Assembly (NCBI RefSeq): GCF_004798905.1
Contig: NZ_SDMO01000001.1
Location: 248,001-312,000 of the forward strand
Length of the DNA: 64,000 bases
DNA from: Halomonas borealis
Lineage (GTDB): Bacteria; Pseudomonadota; Gammaproteobacteria; Pseudomonadales; Halomonadaceae
Direction: 5' to 3'
In this document: in pieces, positions 19,076 through 26,763 of the stretch
Position numbering within the stretch: position 1 is the first letter of the stretch
How the letters are laid out: every line of letters begins with the position of its first letter
Notes under the pieces: model-generated
Databases searched by the model: none
What the model was told of the DNA's origin: nothing
Seen by the model: only the letters and a program-made list of their open reading frames with translations
Program-made: the position numbers and the translations under genes

Positions 19076-19290
19076 ATGGGGCTCGTGGCCGTGAAGCTTG
19101 GTAGGCCGGCTCAGGCTCATGATGTTGGAGGCCTGCGGGCTCATGCGCAGTGGCCGGGCGACCAGCCAGTTGGATCTTCCCGGCGACCAGGTGGAGAATC
19201 AGAATCTCCACTTGGTCGCCTTCAATCGGCAATGTGCCATCATCTAAGTAGCGCGTCATCACCGCCCAGCGTTTCCGACGACTACCCTAC
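19060..19290 (-). pseudogene. IS66-family transposase C-terminal remnant
   Basis: Two frames together spell the conserved end of IS66 TnpC: MTRYLDDGTLPIEGDQVE in one and NWLVARPLRM...SNIMSL...KLHGHEPHAY in the next. A single shift separates them. No N-terminal part is present, so it is a fragment. Confidence 0.7.
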
Positions 19291-20040
19291 CCCCTCGCCA
19301 GGACTCGGTTCAGTGGAACGTGCCCAAGCTAAACTCCCGAGGGCGGGCCAGATGCCCAGCCCACCTGTCCATCAGCCAGATCCGCCAGGCAATGCTCGCT
19401 GAACACCGCACAGCGTCGATCCCTGGCCAACCCACGGCGATTGAGCCCCATACCAAAGGTTCCTGATGACGACCTCCTCAGAGTAAGACAGGAGAATCGA
19501 TTGGTTACTGATTTCAGTCCGGACCGTTAGAAGCGGCGCGGCCAGCAGCCAGTCCTGGCGCTTGGCCTTGCGGATTCAGGTCTGGATAAGGTCGATATAG
19601 AGACCTCGCTGCTGGGCGACCTAGACAATCGAGATATCGTGCTATAGGCAATCTGCCACGATCCAGAACTTGAGATCCGGATGTGCCTTCACTGGACATA
19701 TACAGAACGTCCACGACAAGACGACGTTCGCTGCTGCAAATCTCGTCTGTTGCCCACTCCTGAGGCTGTTTTTTCGAAAAACTTGGTGCCTAACGTCGTA
19801 ACGTCGTGCTCAAAAACACCCGCCTCATCATCGTGTGGGTCAGCCGCGATGACTGCTGCCCGGCCTCACACTCCTGACAAGCACGTCTGGAAGGAACTCT
19901 GGCACGCTGCCGACAGGCCCATCGGAAATGGCGCTAGAACTAAAGTAGCAGAGCTGCATGTAAAGGTTCTGTTCCATTTTTTTTGAAATCTATATCACTC
20001 CTGTGAGCCAAACCTCTTCCGGGCTTCTACCGCCGTCACA
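19291..20040. other. Decayed region, probable transposon debris
   Basis: Both strands are broken by many stops. A minus-strand reading near 19520-19700 (KAKRQDWLLAAPLL, with stops) looks like another transposase relic. No gene is supported. Confidence 0.4.
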
Positions 20041-20051
20041 GGAGACATGAA

Positions 20052-20366
20052 ATGCCCCCACCCTGCTTACGCTGCGAGTCGCAGCGCGTCATCAACCTCG
20101 AGAGCGCCCGCAAACTCGGGATCGCGGCCGGCGCAATGGCCGGTACGCTCCAGGGCGCCTATGGGTCGCTCTACTCTCCCGGAAACCTGCTCTCTTCCAG
20201 ACAATTTCCGCTCACCCGAGCCGCTGCCGCTGTCGTCGCCGGCGCATCAGGTGGCATCGCTGGAGCTGCGGCTGGCGATCGCCTAGTTGTAAACCTGTTC
20301 CCTCCCGGAGAAGGCATCCCCTGGCTCTGTCTGGGGTGTGGCCACGCGTTTCGTGAGTTGGCCTGA
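20052..20366 (+). CDS. Small zinc-ribbon protein with glycine-rich membrane-like segment
   Basis: 104 residues. CLRC near the N-terminus and CLGC near the C-terminus form a likely zinc ribbon. Between them is a Gly/Ala-rich stretch (AAAAVVAGASGGIAGAAAG) of glycine-zipper type. The ATG at 20052 has AGGAG 7 nt upstream. It precedes a strong terminator and then the DUF932 gene. Similar small proteins accompany DUF932 genes on conjugative plasmids and ICEs (family knowledge, not checked here). Function unknown. Confidence 0.6.
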   Translation: MPPPCLRCESQRVINLESARKLGIAAGAMAGTLQGAYGSLYSPGNLLSSRQFPLTRAAAAVVAGASGGIAGAAAGDRLVVNLFPPGEGIPWLCLGCGHAFRELA

Positions 20367-20396
20367 CCCGGCACGACTCATCCTCTTATCCCATCA

Positions 20397-20420
20397 GCCG
20401 GCACTCAGCCGGCTTTTTTT
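20397..20420 (+). terminator. Intrinsic terminator
   Basis: GCCGGC-ACTCA-GCCGGC (20397-20413) followed by seven T. It separates the zinc-ribbon gene from the DUF932 gene, whose SD lies 10-15 nt further on. Confidence 0.8.
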
Positions 20421-20437
20421 CGTTCAGGAGATTTCTC

Positions 20438-21406
20438 ATGGCACATCAAATCGAACACATGGCCTACGTCGGTGACACCCCCTGGCATGGCCTGGGCCAG
20501 CAGCTTTCGCGTCACCAGCCGCTGGAAGTCTGGCGGCAGCAAGCCGGCATGGATTGGCACATCGATGAATCTCCAGTGCGCTTCATTGCAGATGGCGCGG
20601 GCCACCTGGGGAGCATCCATTCCTTTCCGGAGCAGAAGGTGCTCTATCGCTCAGACACCAAGGTCCCGCTATCAGTGGTCTCCCAGCGCTACAAGGTGGT
20701 TCAGCCAGAAGAGGTATTGGAGTTCTACCGGGATCTGACGGAATACGCGGGTTATGAGCTCGAGACTGCCGGTGTGCTCAAGGGCGGTCGCAAGTTCTGG
20801 GCGTTGGCCAAGAGTGGCCTGGGCGGGGCATTGAAGGGCCAGGACCAGGTCAACGACTACCTGCTGTTGGCGACGTCCTGTGATGGGTCTTTGGCCACCG
20901 TCGCCACCCCGACCTCGGTGCGGGTGGTATGCAACAACACCCTGTCCATTGCCGTGGACGGTATGTCGCAAGGGGTGAAAGTGTCTCACAGCACCGAGTT
21001 CCGTCCTCAGCTGGTCAAGCAGCAGTTGGGGATATCTGTCTCACAGTGGGACGACTTCATGTATCGCCTGAAAACGCTGGCCGAGCGCAAGGTCAGCCAG
21101 GAGGAAGCGAGAGCCTACTTCCAGGCGGTGATCTGCAACGCCGAGGCACCGCTGGAAGATCCCTCTAAATTGCCCAACGTCCGTGCCCTCAATCGCGTCC
21201 ATAAGCTTTTCCAGGGTGAGGGGCGCGGCTCGCGGCTGTGCACGGCGCAAAGCACCGCCTGGGGGCTGCTAAACGCGGTCACCGAGTACGTGGACCATGA
21301 GAAGCGCGCCCGTGGTAATGATTACCGCATGGATTCCGCCTGGTTTGGCCAGGGAGCCAATCTCAAGGACAAGGCCCTGGAGTCGGCGCTTGCGCTGGTG
21401 GGCTGA
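20438..21406 (+). CDS. DUF932 domain protein (phage/plasmid-like TIGR03299 type)
   Basis: 322 residues. The start HQIEHMAYVGDTPWHGLGQQ is diagnostic of DUF932 proteins found on phages, plasmids and ICEs. Its biochemical role is unknown; family members sit with recombination or anti-restriction genes. An SD (CAGGAG) precedes the ATG. It opens a one-direction module with an annealase, an exonuclease and RadC. No membrane or catalytic motif is visible. Confidence 0.88.
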   Translation: MAHQIEHMAYVGDTPWHGLGQQLSRHQPLEVWRQQAGMDWHIDESPVRFIADGAGHLGSIHSFPEQKVLYRSDTKVPLSVVSQRYKVVQPEEVLEFYRDLTEYAGYELETAGVLKGGRKFWALAKSGLGGALKGQDQVNDYLLLATSCDGSLATVATPTSVRVVCNNTLSIAVDGMSQGVKVSHSTEFRPQLVKQQLGISVSQWDDFMYRLKTLAERKVSQEEARAYFQAVICNAEAPLEDPSKLPNVRALNRVHKLFQGEGRGSRLCTAQSTAWGLLNAVTEYVDHEKRARGNDYRMDSAWFGQGANLKDKALESALALVG

Positions 21407-21455
21407 TTTCCCAGTAGCGACATCCCCACTCAGTCTTTCCCTCATCACGGCATAG

Positions 21456-21481
21456 CGCCCGGCCCCTTCAAAGGCCGGGCG
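21456..21481 (+). terminator. GC-rich hairpin after DUF932
   Basis: CGCCCGGCC-CCTTCAAA-GGCCGGGCG, a perfect 9-bp stem, followed by GTTACTGTTT. It ends 12 nt before the next SD. It is more likely a leaky terminator or mRNA-stabilising stem than a full stop. Confidence 0.55.
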
Positions 21482-21502
21482 TTACTGTTTCTGGAGATGC
21501 CA

Positions 21503-21688
21503 ATGCAACCGCCCATGACGTTCGAAATGTGCCGTGTCCTGACCCAGCTGACGCGTCAGTTGCTGGAGGCCGGCGAACACGCAACAGAGACCCACGTGCT
21601 AGCCAAGGGCCGCGTCTATCGCGTGGCCCTGTCCCTTGAGCCGGTGCCTATCGAACAACTCCCTGACGTCATCCAACGCTATCGCTAA
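21503..21688 (+). CDS. Small conserved-looking protein of unknown function
   Basis: 61 residues from the ATG at 21503, which has GGAG 6 nt upstream; the earlier ATG at 21497 abuts the SD. The protein is short and polar (FEMCRVLTQLTRQLLEAGE...AKGRVYRVALSLEPV), with one predicted helix and a beta hairpin. It sits between DUF932 and ERF with tight spacing (11 nt to ERF), which supports it being real. Confidence 0.55.
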   Translation: MQPPMTFEMCRVLTQLTRQLLEAGEHATETHVLAKGRVYRVALSLEPVPIEQLPDVIQRYR

Positions 21689-21699
21689 CGGAGGCCATT

Positions 21700-22437
21700 A
21701 TGGCAACCCCTATTCATCCCAAAACCGTCAACAAAGCACCGGTTACGCAAGCCATCCCGGACAGCACCGCGATCATCCAGGTGATCGAGCGGGCCGCCCT
21801 CAACCCTGAGGTCGATATCGACAAGATGGAGCGCCTGCTGCAGATGCAGGAGCGCGTGCTCGATCGCCAGGCGCTGATGGCCTATAGCGCTGCCATGGCG
21901 GCCATGCAGACCGAACTGCCCAGCATCGCCGAGCGCGGGAAAACCAACAACGGCCACTACGCCACTCTGGAAGACATCGTCGATACCGTGCGCCCGATCA
22001 TGAAGACACACGGCTTCGCGGTGAGCTTTCGCATTCAGACACAGGAGCGCGGGATTCAGGTCACCGGTGTGCTCATGCATCAGGACGGCCATCGGGAAGA
22101 GACCAGCATGCTGCTGCCGGCCGATACCAGCGGCAGCAAGAACGCCGTCCAGGCATTCGGCTCGTCCACTAGCTACGGCAAGCGCTACGTGCTGTGTGCC
22201 CTGCTCAACATCACAACCCGCGGCCAGGACGACAACGGTCAGACCGCTGACCCGGTCAAGCTGGTCACCCCCTTCCAGGCCGGGCAGATCCGGCAGCTGA
22301 TTGCCGCCTGTCCCCCGACGACTCAGGAATGGTTCGTCGGTAGGTACAGCGACGCCGAGCAGGTGCCACGTAGCGACTTCGACAAGCTGCGTGCCTCCCT
22401 ACAGAAGCGGGCACAACCCAACCACCAACATCACTGA
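21700..22437 (+). CDS. ERF-family single-strand annealing protein
   Basis: 245 residues. The ERF core is visible in LQMQERVLDRQALMAYSAAMAAMQ, GHYATLEDIVDTVRPIMKTHGFAVSF and GSSTSYGKRYVLCALLNI. ERF proteins anneal complementary DNA strands and work like lambda Beta. An SD (GGAGG) precedes it. The exonuclease gene follows after 60 nt, completing a Red-like pair. Confidence 0.9.
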   Translation: MATPIHPKTVNKAPVTQAIPDSTAIIQVIERAALNPEVDIDKMERLLQMQERVLDRQALMAYSAAMAAMQTELPSIAERGKTNNGHYATLEDIVDTVRPIMKTHGFAVSFRIQTQERGIQVTGVLMHQDGHREETSMLLPADTSGSKNAVQAFGSSTSYGKRYVLCALLNITTRGQDDNGQTADPVKLVTPFQAGQIRQLIAACPPTTQEWFVGRYSDAEQVPRSDFDKLRASLQKRAQPNHQHH

Positions 22438-22444
22438 CCGGCTG

Positions 22445-22463
22445 GCGAGGGGCTTCCCCTCGC
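22445..22463 (+). terminator. GC-rich hairpin between annealase and exonuclease genes
   Basis: GCGAGGGG-CTT-CCCCTCGC, perfect 8-bp stem, no U-tract. It lies directly after the ERF stop, as with the other hairpins in this module. Confidence 0.5.
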
Positions 22464-22497
22464 TGGCTTATGCCGTGTCATCGAGAAGGAGAACGTC

Positions 22498-23109
22498 ATG
22501 CAGATCCTGACACTGGAACAGGGCACGCCCGAGTGGCATGCCGCCCGTCTGGGCATCATCACCATGTCCGAACTGAAGACTCTGCTGGTCAAGGGCAAGG
22601 GGCCGGGAGGCTTCGGTGCCGGTGCGATGAGCTACATGCACCAGCTGATCGGTGAGCGCATCACCGGCGAGCCCTCCGATACCTTCCAAGGCAATGCTCA
22701 TACACTGCGCGGCCACGAGCTGGAGCCGGTGGCCCGCGATCTTTATCACGAATCCGCTGGGCTGCCACGCCTGGAGCAGGTCGGCATCATCTTGAACCAC
22801 GGAGTCGGCTATTCGCCGGATTGCCTGGTGGATGGCAACGGCCTCGTCGAGATAAAAACCAAGCTGCCCAAGTATCAGATCGAGCTGCTGTTAGCAGACG
22901 AGCTGCCCCAGGAGCATGTCGCGCAGTGCCAGGGTGGCCTGTGGGTCAGCGAGCGGGAGTGGATCGACTTCGTCAGCTACTGGCCGGGCATGCCGCTGTT
23001 CGTGAAGCGGGCCTACCGGGACGAGGTGATGATTCGCACCATCGCCGAGCGGGTCGAGGCGTTCTACGAGGAACTGGAGCGCCGCATGGACATGGTCATG
23101 GCGGCCTGA
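22498..23109 (+). CDS. YqaJ-type (lambda exonuclease fold) recombinase nuclease
   Basis: 203 residues. It begins with EQGTPEWHAARLGIITMSEL and contains GHELEPVARDLYHE, YSPDCLVDGNGLVEIKTK and AQCQGGLWV, the PD-(D/E)XK motifs of YqaJ/lambda Exo enzymes (Asp in SPDCLVD, Glu-x-Lys in EIKTK). It would resect double-strand ends to feed the ERF annealase. SD AAGGAGAA precedes the ATG. Confidence 0.9.
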   Translation: MQILTLEQGTPEWHAARLGIITMSELKTLLVKGKGPGGFGAGAMSYMHQLIGERITGEPSDTFQGNAHTLRGHELEPVARDLYHESAGLPRLEQVGIILNHGVGYSPDCLVDGNGLVEIKTKLPKYQIELLLADELPQEHVAQCQGGLWVSEREWIDFVSYWPGMPLFVKRAYRDEVMIRTIAERVEAFYEELERRMDMVMAA

Positions 23110-23120
23110 GGAGCAACATC

Positions 23121-23618
23121 ATGAACCACTGCAAGCTGAGTGCCGGCGAGACCGCCGGCACCTATCGCATAACCGATACTGTGACCGAAGCGGAGCTCTT
23201 GAGCATCGCCAAAGCCTTCGCTCGCCGACGACTGGCCAAGGGACGCAAGATTACCAAGCCCGGGCTGGCATTCGAGCACCTGCAGGTGCTGTTGCAGGAG
23301 TATGAGCACGAAGTATTCAGTGCCCTATTCCTCGACTGCCAGCATCGGGTGATCTGCTTCGAGGAGCTTTTCCGCGGCACCATCGATTCGGCGAGCGTCT
23401 ACCCCCGTGAGGTCGTCAAGCAAGCCCTAGCCTGCAATGCTGCTGCGGTGATCCTGGTTCACAACCACCCCTCTGGCGATCCCGAGCCCAGCGATGCAGA
23501 CCGACGCATCACGCAGCGGCTCACAGAAGCCTTGGGCCTGGTGGAAATCCGCATCATCGATCACATCGTGGTTGGGACAGAAGGATGCTCATCCTTTGCA
23601 GAGCTTGGATACCTCTGA
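23121..23618 (+). CDS. radC: RadC-family JAB domain protein
   Basis: 165 residues. The metal-binding JAMM motif is intact: HNHPSGDPEPSDAD, with the upstream Glu in CFEELFRGTI. Plasmid and island RadC proteins of this size are common; their activity is unsettled. The frame is open upstream inside yqaJ, but the ATG at 23121 follows GAGGAG and fits the family start. It is the last gene of the recombination module. Confidence 0.88.
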   Translation: MNHCKLSAGETAGTYRITDTVTEAELLSIAKAFARRRLAKGRKITKPGLAFEHLQVLLQEYEHEVFSALFLDCQHRVICFEELFRGTIDSASVYPREVVKQALACNAAAVILVHNHPSGDPEPSDADRRITQRLTEALGLVEIRIIDHIVVGTEGCSSFAELGYL

Positions 23619-23637
23619 ACGTCAACGAAAACACAAC

Positions 23638-23667
23638 GCCGGCGCTGCCTTCAGGGGCGGCGCCGGC
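23638..23667 (+). terminator. Probable transcription end hairpin after radC
   Basis: GCCGGCGCTGCC-TTCAGG-GGCGGCGCCGGC, a 12-bp stem with one G-U pair. A weak T-rich stretch (CATTTTTT) appears only 20 nt later. Confidence 0.55.
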
Positions 23668-23835
23668 TTGTAAGGGGTCGCTTTCATTTTTTGGCGCTTC
23701 GTCATTGGATGTGAAACTCGACCCATACTGGCTGGCAACGTCGGCCATGCCTAGCGCATAACAAATAGTCGTTTGAAAGATGAATATGGTCCGGGTGCTC
23801 GTGCATCCGGACCGTCGATGCATCGACTCAAGCAG

Positions 23836-24276
23836 TCACAATGTCACGAAGGGTTGTGCCTCACCGTCACGGAACTGGTAGATATCCCACTCTTCCTGCT
23901 TGAGCCCTGGCATACCCGGGGTGCCGATGGGCATACCCGCCAAGCCCATACCGTCTGTGTCGGGTTGCTCCTCGAAGAGCCGCTCCACTGCCTCGAAGGG
24001 CACGTGACCCTCAATGACATACTCGCCCATCTCGATGGTGTGACAGGAACCCAGTCCGTAGGGAAGTCCGGCTCGCTCCTTAACCTGACCGATTGGTACG
24101 TCGTCTACGATGGCAACCCTGACGCCAAGCGCCTCAAGCTGGCGGGCATACTCGTCGCAGCAGCCACACTGGGGGTTCTTATAAAGGATAGCCTGGCCCG
24201 GCAAGCCGGCTTGGGCGGTGCCGGTGCCAAGTGACAAGGCGGCAGAGAAGAACAGCGAAGGGACGAGGCGGTTCAC
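23836..24276 (-). CDS. DUF411 periplasmic metal-binding protein
   Basis: 146 residues from a GTG with AGGAGA upstream. A signal peptide ends at AQAG. The mature part has the DUF411 hallmark YKNPQCGCCDEYARQLE, then LGSCHTIEMGEYVIEGHVPFEAVERLFEE and the Met-rich GLAGMPIGTPGMPG. DUF411 proteins (CopG-like) occur in copper and silver operons and bind Cu through the CGCC and Met motifs. The GTG overlaps the stop of the small membrane gene upstream (GTGA). A second DUF411 gene lies at 28891-29331. Confidence 0.9.
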   Translation of the reverse strand: MNRLVPSLFFSAALSLGTGTAQAGLPGQAILYKNPQCGCCDEYARQLEALGVRVAIVDDVPIGQVKERAGLPYGLGSCHTIEMGEYVIEGHVPFEAVERLFEEQPDTDGMGLAGMPIGTPGMPGLKQEEWDIYQFRDGEAQPFVTL

Positions 24277-24419
24277 GAGCGATTCTCCTGAGAATGACGG
24301 AACGTGATCACATATTTGGCATAGGCGGCGGTGCCGAGGCCCAGAAACAGCATGAAGGCCAAAGGCATCAGCCAGCCCATCAAGCCCATAAGGGCGAAGC
24401 ATTCGTTGCTCAACATCAT
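24273..24419 (-). CDS. Small inner-membrane protein upstream of DUF411
   Basis: 48 residues, too short for routine calling. It starts MMLSNECFALMGLMGW, continues with one long hydrophobic helix and ends with a basic tail (FRHSQENRS). TAGGAG lies 7 nt before the ATG, and the stop overlaps the DUF411 start by four bases. A frameshifted counterpart occupies the same position before the other DUF411 gene (28764-28894). The pairing suggests a membrane partner for the DUF411 protein, perhaps with Met/Cys metal ligands. I know no named family. Confidence 0.65.
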   Translation of the reverse strand: MMLSNECFALMGLMGWLMPLAFMLFLGLGTAAYAKYVITFRHSQENRS

Positions 24420-24486
24420 GTTGTGACTCCTAACGATAATATATTACTGCCGACATGCTGGGGACATCGTGTGACCAGGGTGGGCG

Positions 24487-24798
24487 TCAGGATCTTGGAG
24501 GTTTGAGCGGGGACGGGGCGATGAATTCGACCGCGGCCTGGATGCCGATGCCGATGCCGATGCCGATGCCGATGCCGATGCCGATGCCGATGCCGATGCC
24601 GATGCCGGCCAGGGTATTCTGATAGTAGGTAATGACGAGGGTTACTGTCGAAATGGCCGCACAGACGCCACACTCGGGATCGGCGTTATTGAGCACCTTG
24701 ACCTGGGCCACGTCGCAGCCGTCGGCATGGCCGTCTGGGCCGCCAGGCTGGACACCAACAGCAGCACAGCTAACAACAGCGCTAGCAAGCTTCCTCAT
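24487..24798 (-). CDS. Possible exported ORF with an (Ile-Gly)n repeat
   Basis: 103 codons, no good SD. It reads a polar segment with Cys residues (DGCDVAQVKVLNNADPECGVC), a hydrophobic stretch and eleven Gly-Ile dipeptides from the hexanucleotide repeat. The other frame across the first 60 nt spells a far better signal peptide (SLLALLLAVLLLVSSLAAQ), so the gene may have lost its original frame. Could be a pseudogene. Confidence 0.3.
   Translation of the reverse strand: MRKLASAVVSCAAVGVQPGGPDGHADGCDVAQVKVLNNADPECGVCAAISTVTLVITYYQNTLAGIGIGIGIGIGIGIGIGIGIGIQAAVEFIAPSPLKPPRS
24541..24606. repeat. Hexanucleotide tandem repeat (GATGCC)11
   Basis: Eleven exact copies of GATGCC. On the minus strand it codes Gly-Ile repeats in the frame of the 24487-24798 ORF. 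Length changes would not shift the frame but would lengthen or shorten a hydrophobic segment. Such arrays are prone to slippage. Confidence 0.95.
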
Positions 24799-24974
24799 AG
24801 GGTGAGATGCGGTTGTCTGGCCTGACCGGTCATGGCGATTTCCTCGTTATCGCGAGGCCATTCTGCGCTAGGCGGGCGAGTAACCATATCTATCCAGCAC
24901 AACCCGGAGCGATATCAAGAAACGCTCCACGCCTGGCGGAGTGCGCAGAGGAATTGGGGAGCGTTAGGGGAGCG

Positions 24975-25529
24975 TTACTGCGCTGCGTTGCCCCGCCGCA
25001 TCCGCTCTCGCTGCTCGTCTGTCAGCAGGTCCTGCATCTGGTTACGCATGCGTACCTCGTCTGCCATCATCTCGCCGTGCAGATCAGCCATCTGACCATG
25101 GAGTGTCTTTACCTCCTCTGAATCCGGACGATCAGCCTGCATAAGCAGCAGCATCTCCTCGCGCAGGTTCATCATCTCACCCATCCGCTCAAAGTAGGCG
25201 GAACGATGTGCCTTGCGCATTTCGCGCAGGGTGCTCAGCTGCTCGTCGTCGAGCATTGCTGCCGCGCCGCCCATGGCTCCCATACCGCCCATCAGGGGAC
25301 AGGGCATCATGCCACCTTGGCCACCGCCCATCATCATGCCGGGGCCCATGCCACCTTGGCCACCGCCCATCATCATGCCGGGGCCCATGCCAGCTTGGCC
25401 GCCGCCCATCATCATGCCGCCAGCTCCCTGGGTGCCTTGATGCATCCCGTGAGCAGAAGCGGCACCGCTGGTGGCGATGCCCAGACCAGAGGCCAGCGCA
25501 ATGGCGATTACTTGCTTATAGTTGATCAT
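24975..25529 (-). CDS. Met-rich Spy/CpxP-like periplasmic protein
   Basis: 184 residues. A signal peptide ends at ASAHG. A Met/Gly-rich block follows (units MMMGGGQGGMGPG, three times), then MMPCPLMGG, then a helical Spy-like domain (LDDEQLSTLREMRKAHRSAYFERMGEMMNLREEMLLLM, closing with LLTDEQRERMR, an LTxxQ-type motif). Spy-like proteins are periplasmic chaperones; the Met block suggests Cu+/Ag+ binding. I chose the ATG at 25529 because it begins the signal peptide; the longer frame has none. Likely controlled from the region holding the TTCAG box. Confidence 0.78.
   Translation of the reverse strand: MINYKQVIAIALASGLGIATSGAASAHGMHQGTQGAGGMMMGGGQAGMGPGMMMGGGQGGMGPGMMMGGGQGGMMPCPLMGGMGAMGGAAAMLDDEQLSTLREMRKAHRSAYFERMGEMMNLREEMLLLMQADRPDSEEVKTLHGQMADLHGEMMADEVRMRNQMQDLLTDEQRERMRRGNAAQ
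25311..25419. repeat. 39-bp tandem repeat coding Met-rich units
   Basis: Nearly three copies of a 39-bp unit that codes 13 residues (MMMGGGQGGMGPG) in the Spy-like gene. The third copy is shorter with two changes. Confidence 0.85.
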
Positions 25530-25667
25530 GGTCTTTCTCCTATTTTTGATGATCGCAGTGACGACGACTTCTTTGGTTGGGCAAGGGGCATGAACTACCG
25601 TTATGAACTTACAACCTATGTGCACCCCCCAAGTCAAGGTGTTCAGTGAGACAGTGAGCGGCAACGG

Positions 25668-25684
25668 TTTCAGCTTCGTTTCAG
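25668..25684 (+). promoter_or_regulatory. TTCAG direct-repeat box (proposed CopR site), copy 1
   Basis: TTTCAG-CTTCG-TTTCAG, period 11 bp. It lies 52 nt before the decayed cupredoxin start, the same distance as copy 29515-29530 from the intact cupredoxin. It could also serve the divergent Spy-like gene. Confidence 0.55.
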
Positions 25685-25736
25685 GTTGATGCGAAGAAAT
25701 GGACCCTTCCACTGACGCCAACGGAGGTATCCACAT

Positions 25737-26000
25737 ACGCAAGACATTACTGGCGATCGCACTCGGCTAGTCGGCCACCGCAGCGTGGCCGGCGGCACTA
25801 AAGGTGGTAGTGACCAGAGTAGTCAGGCCACGGCCCAGGTGGACCGCACCATCAGCTTCGAGACCGGTGACATGTGGTTCAAGCCCGGCGAACGGGTATC
25901 TGCCCTGATCACCGCCGATGCCGAGGGCAGCTGGGCCTTCCACTGTCACCTGCTCTATCACATGGATGCCGGCATGTTCCGGGTCGTCAAAGTCGCGTAA
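25737..26000 (+). pseudogene. Chimeric remnant: cupredoxin 5' part joined to copA 3' end
   Basis: The first part mirrors the cupredoxin at 29581 (IRKTLLAIALG then an early stop; AQVDRTISFETGDMWF), but its ATG has become ATA. At the shared string GCCCGGCGAAC it switches to the last 39 codons of CopA (PGERVSALITADAEGSWAFHCHLL...VVKVA). From about 25881 the DNA is essentially identical to 33782 onward. The microhomology suggests one recombination event joined the two genes. Confidence 0.8.
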
Positions 26001-26009
26001 GGAATGTTC

Positions 26010-26243
26010 ATGAAGTCCAAGACTGTCGTTATCGGTACCGGTTCTACCCTCGCCATACTGGTGGCCGCTGGCGCTCAGGCCAGCGATGGCTACGATGCCC
26101 CGGCGAACTGGCCATCGCCGAGGGCCGAGCACTCACAGGGCTCGATACTCTTCGATCGCTTGGAATATGCTACCCCCGACAAGGTCGAGGATGCCCTATA
26201 CTCCAGCCTTCACTCGACACTCTGCATGGCATGGTATGGCTAG
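26010..26243 (+). pseudogene. Truncated second copy of copB
   Basis: Begins like the intact copB (MKSKTVVIGTGSTLAILV...ASDGYDAPANWPSP) and follows it to DRLEYATPDKVEDAL. It then leaves the CopB sequence and stops after 77 codons. The DNA matches the start of the intact copB with few differences up to about 26200. No outer-membrane barrel remains. Confidence 0.85.
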
Positions 26244-26349
26244 ATAAAAATGACGGCTAGGTCATATCAAATCAATTTTGTGTATTTTCAGTGCCGTTTC
26301 AGCTTTCCCCTCCATGCTAGTTCTTGCCAAACAGCCAAGGAGGTCAATC

Positions 26350-26763
26350 ATGAAACGTTATGCCACTATTCTCGGTGCTACCATGCTAGGTCTATTTTCA
26401 ATGACGACCTTTGCCGTCACCGGTAATCAGACGTCAGAGCTATTGATGTTGAACGAGGGAGAGAGTGATAGCCAGATCATATCTTCCAACCCCAAACGCT
26501 ATAGAATTCAAGTAATCGATGAGAGCATCGTACAGCTCAGTAGCGAGCACCTGGCCAGCGACTCTAGTGCTAGCGTCAATATCCAGGGAAGTCTATACGA
26601 CGAAGAAGGGCGCCTCGTCTCCAAGGACTCAGATCAACGAGGTCACTTCCTGATTACCAAACGAGTAGCGCCCGGAACCTATATTCTGGAAGTGGAAGGG
26701 AATGCGATGGGAAGCCCTGATGAAGTTTCCAAGCGCTATAACCTGCACTTGGACTTCGAATAA
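26350..26763 (+). CDS. Small secreted protein, PPC-like beta domain
   Basis: 137 residues with AAGGAGG before the ATG. The signal peptide ends near TTFAVTG. The mature part alternates beta strands and ends GHFLITKRVAPGTYILEVEGN, which resembles bacterial pre-peptidase C-terminal (PPC) beta-sandwich domains. No metal motif is seen. It follows the truncated copB, and a frameshifted paralogue follows the intact copB (34806-35171), so it was originally the gene after copB. Expected in the periplasm or outside the cell. Confidence 0.7.
   Translation: MKRYATILGATMLGLFSMTTFAVTGNQTSELLMLNEGESDSQIISSNPKRYRIQVIDESIVQLSSEHLASDSSASVNIQGSLYDEEGRLVSKDSDQRGHFLITKRVAPGTYILEVEGNAMGSPDEVSKRYNLHLDFE

Noticed and set aside
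24541-24606. CRISPR-like array
   Set aside because: Uniform 6-bp units without spacers; it is a simple tandem repeat. No cas genes are in the window.
24416-24673. (Arg-His)n protein over the GATGCC array
   Set aside because: A frame-shifted reading of the same hexamer repeat; no SD or export signal. Metal binding by this frame cannot be supported.
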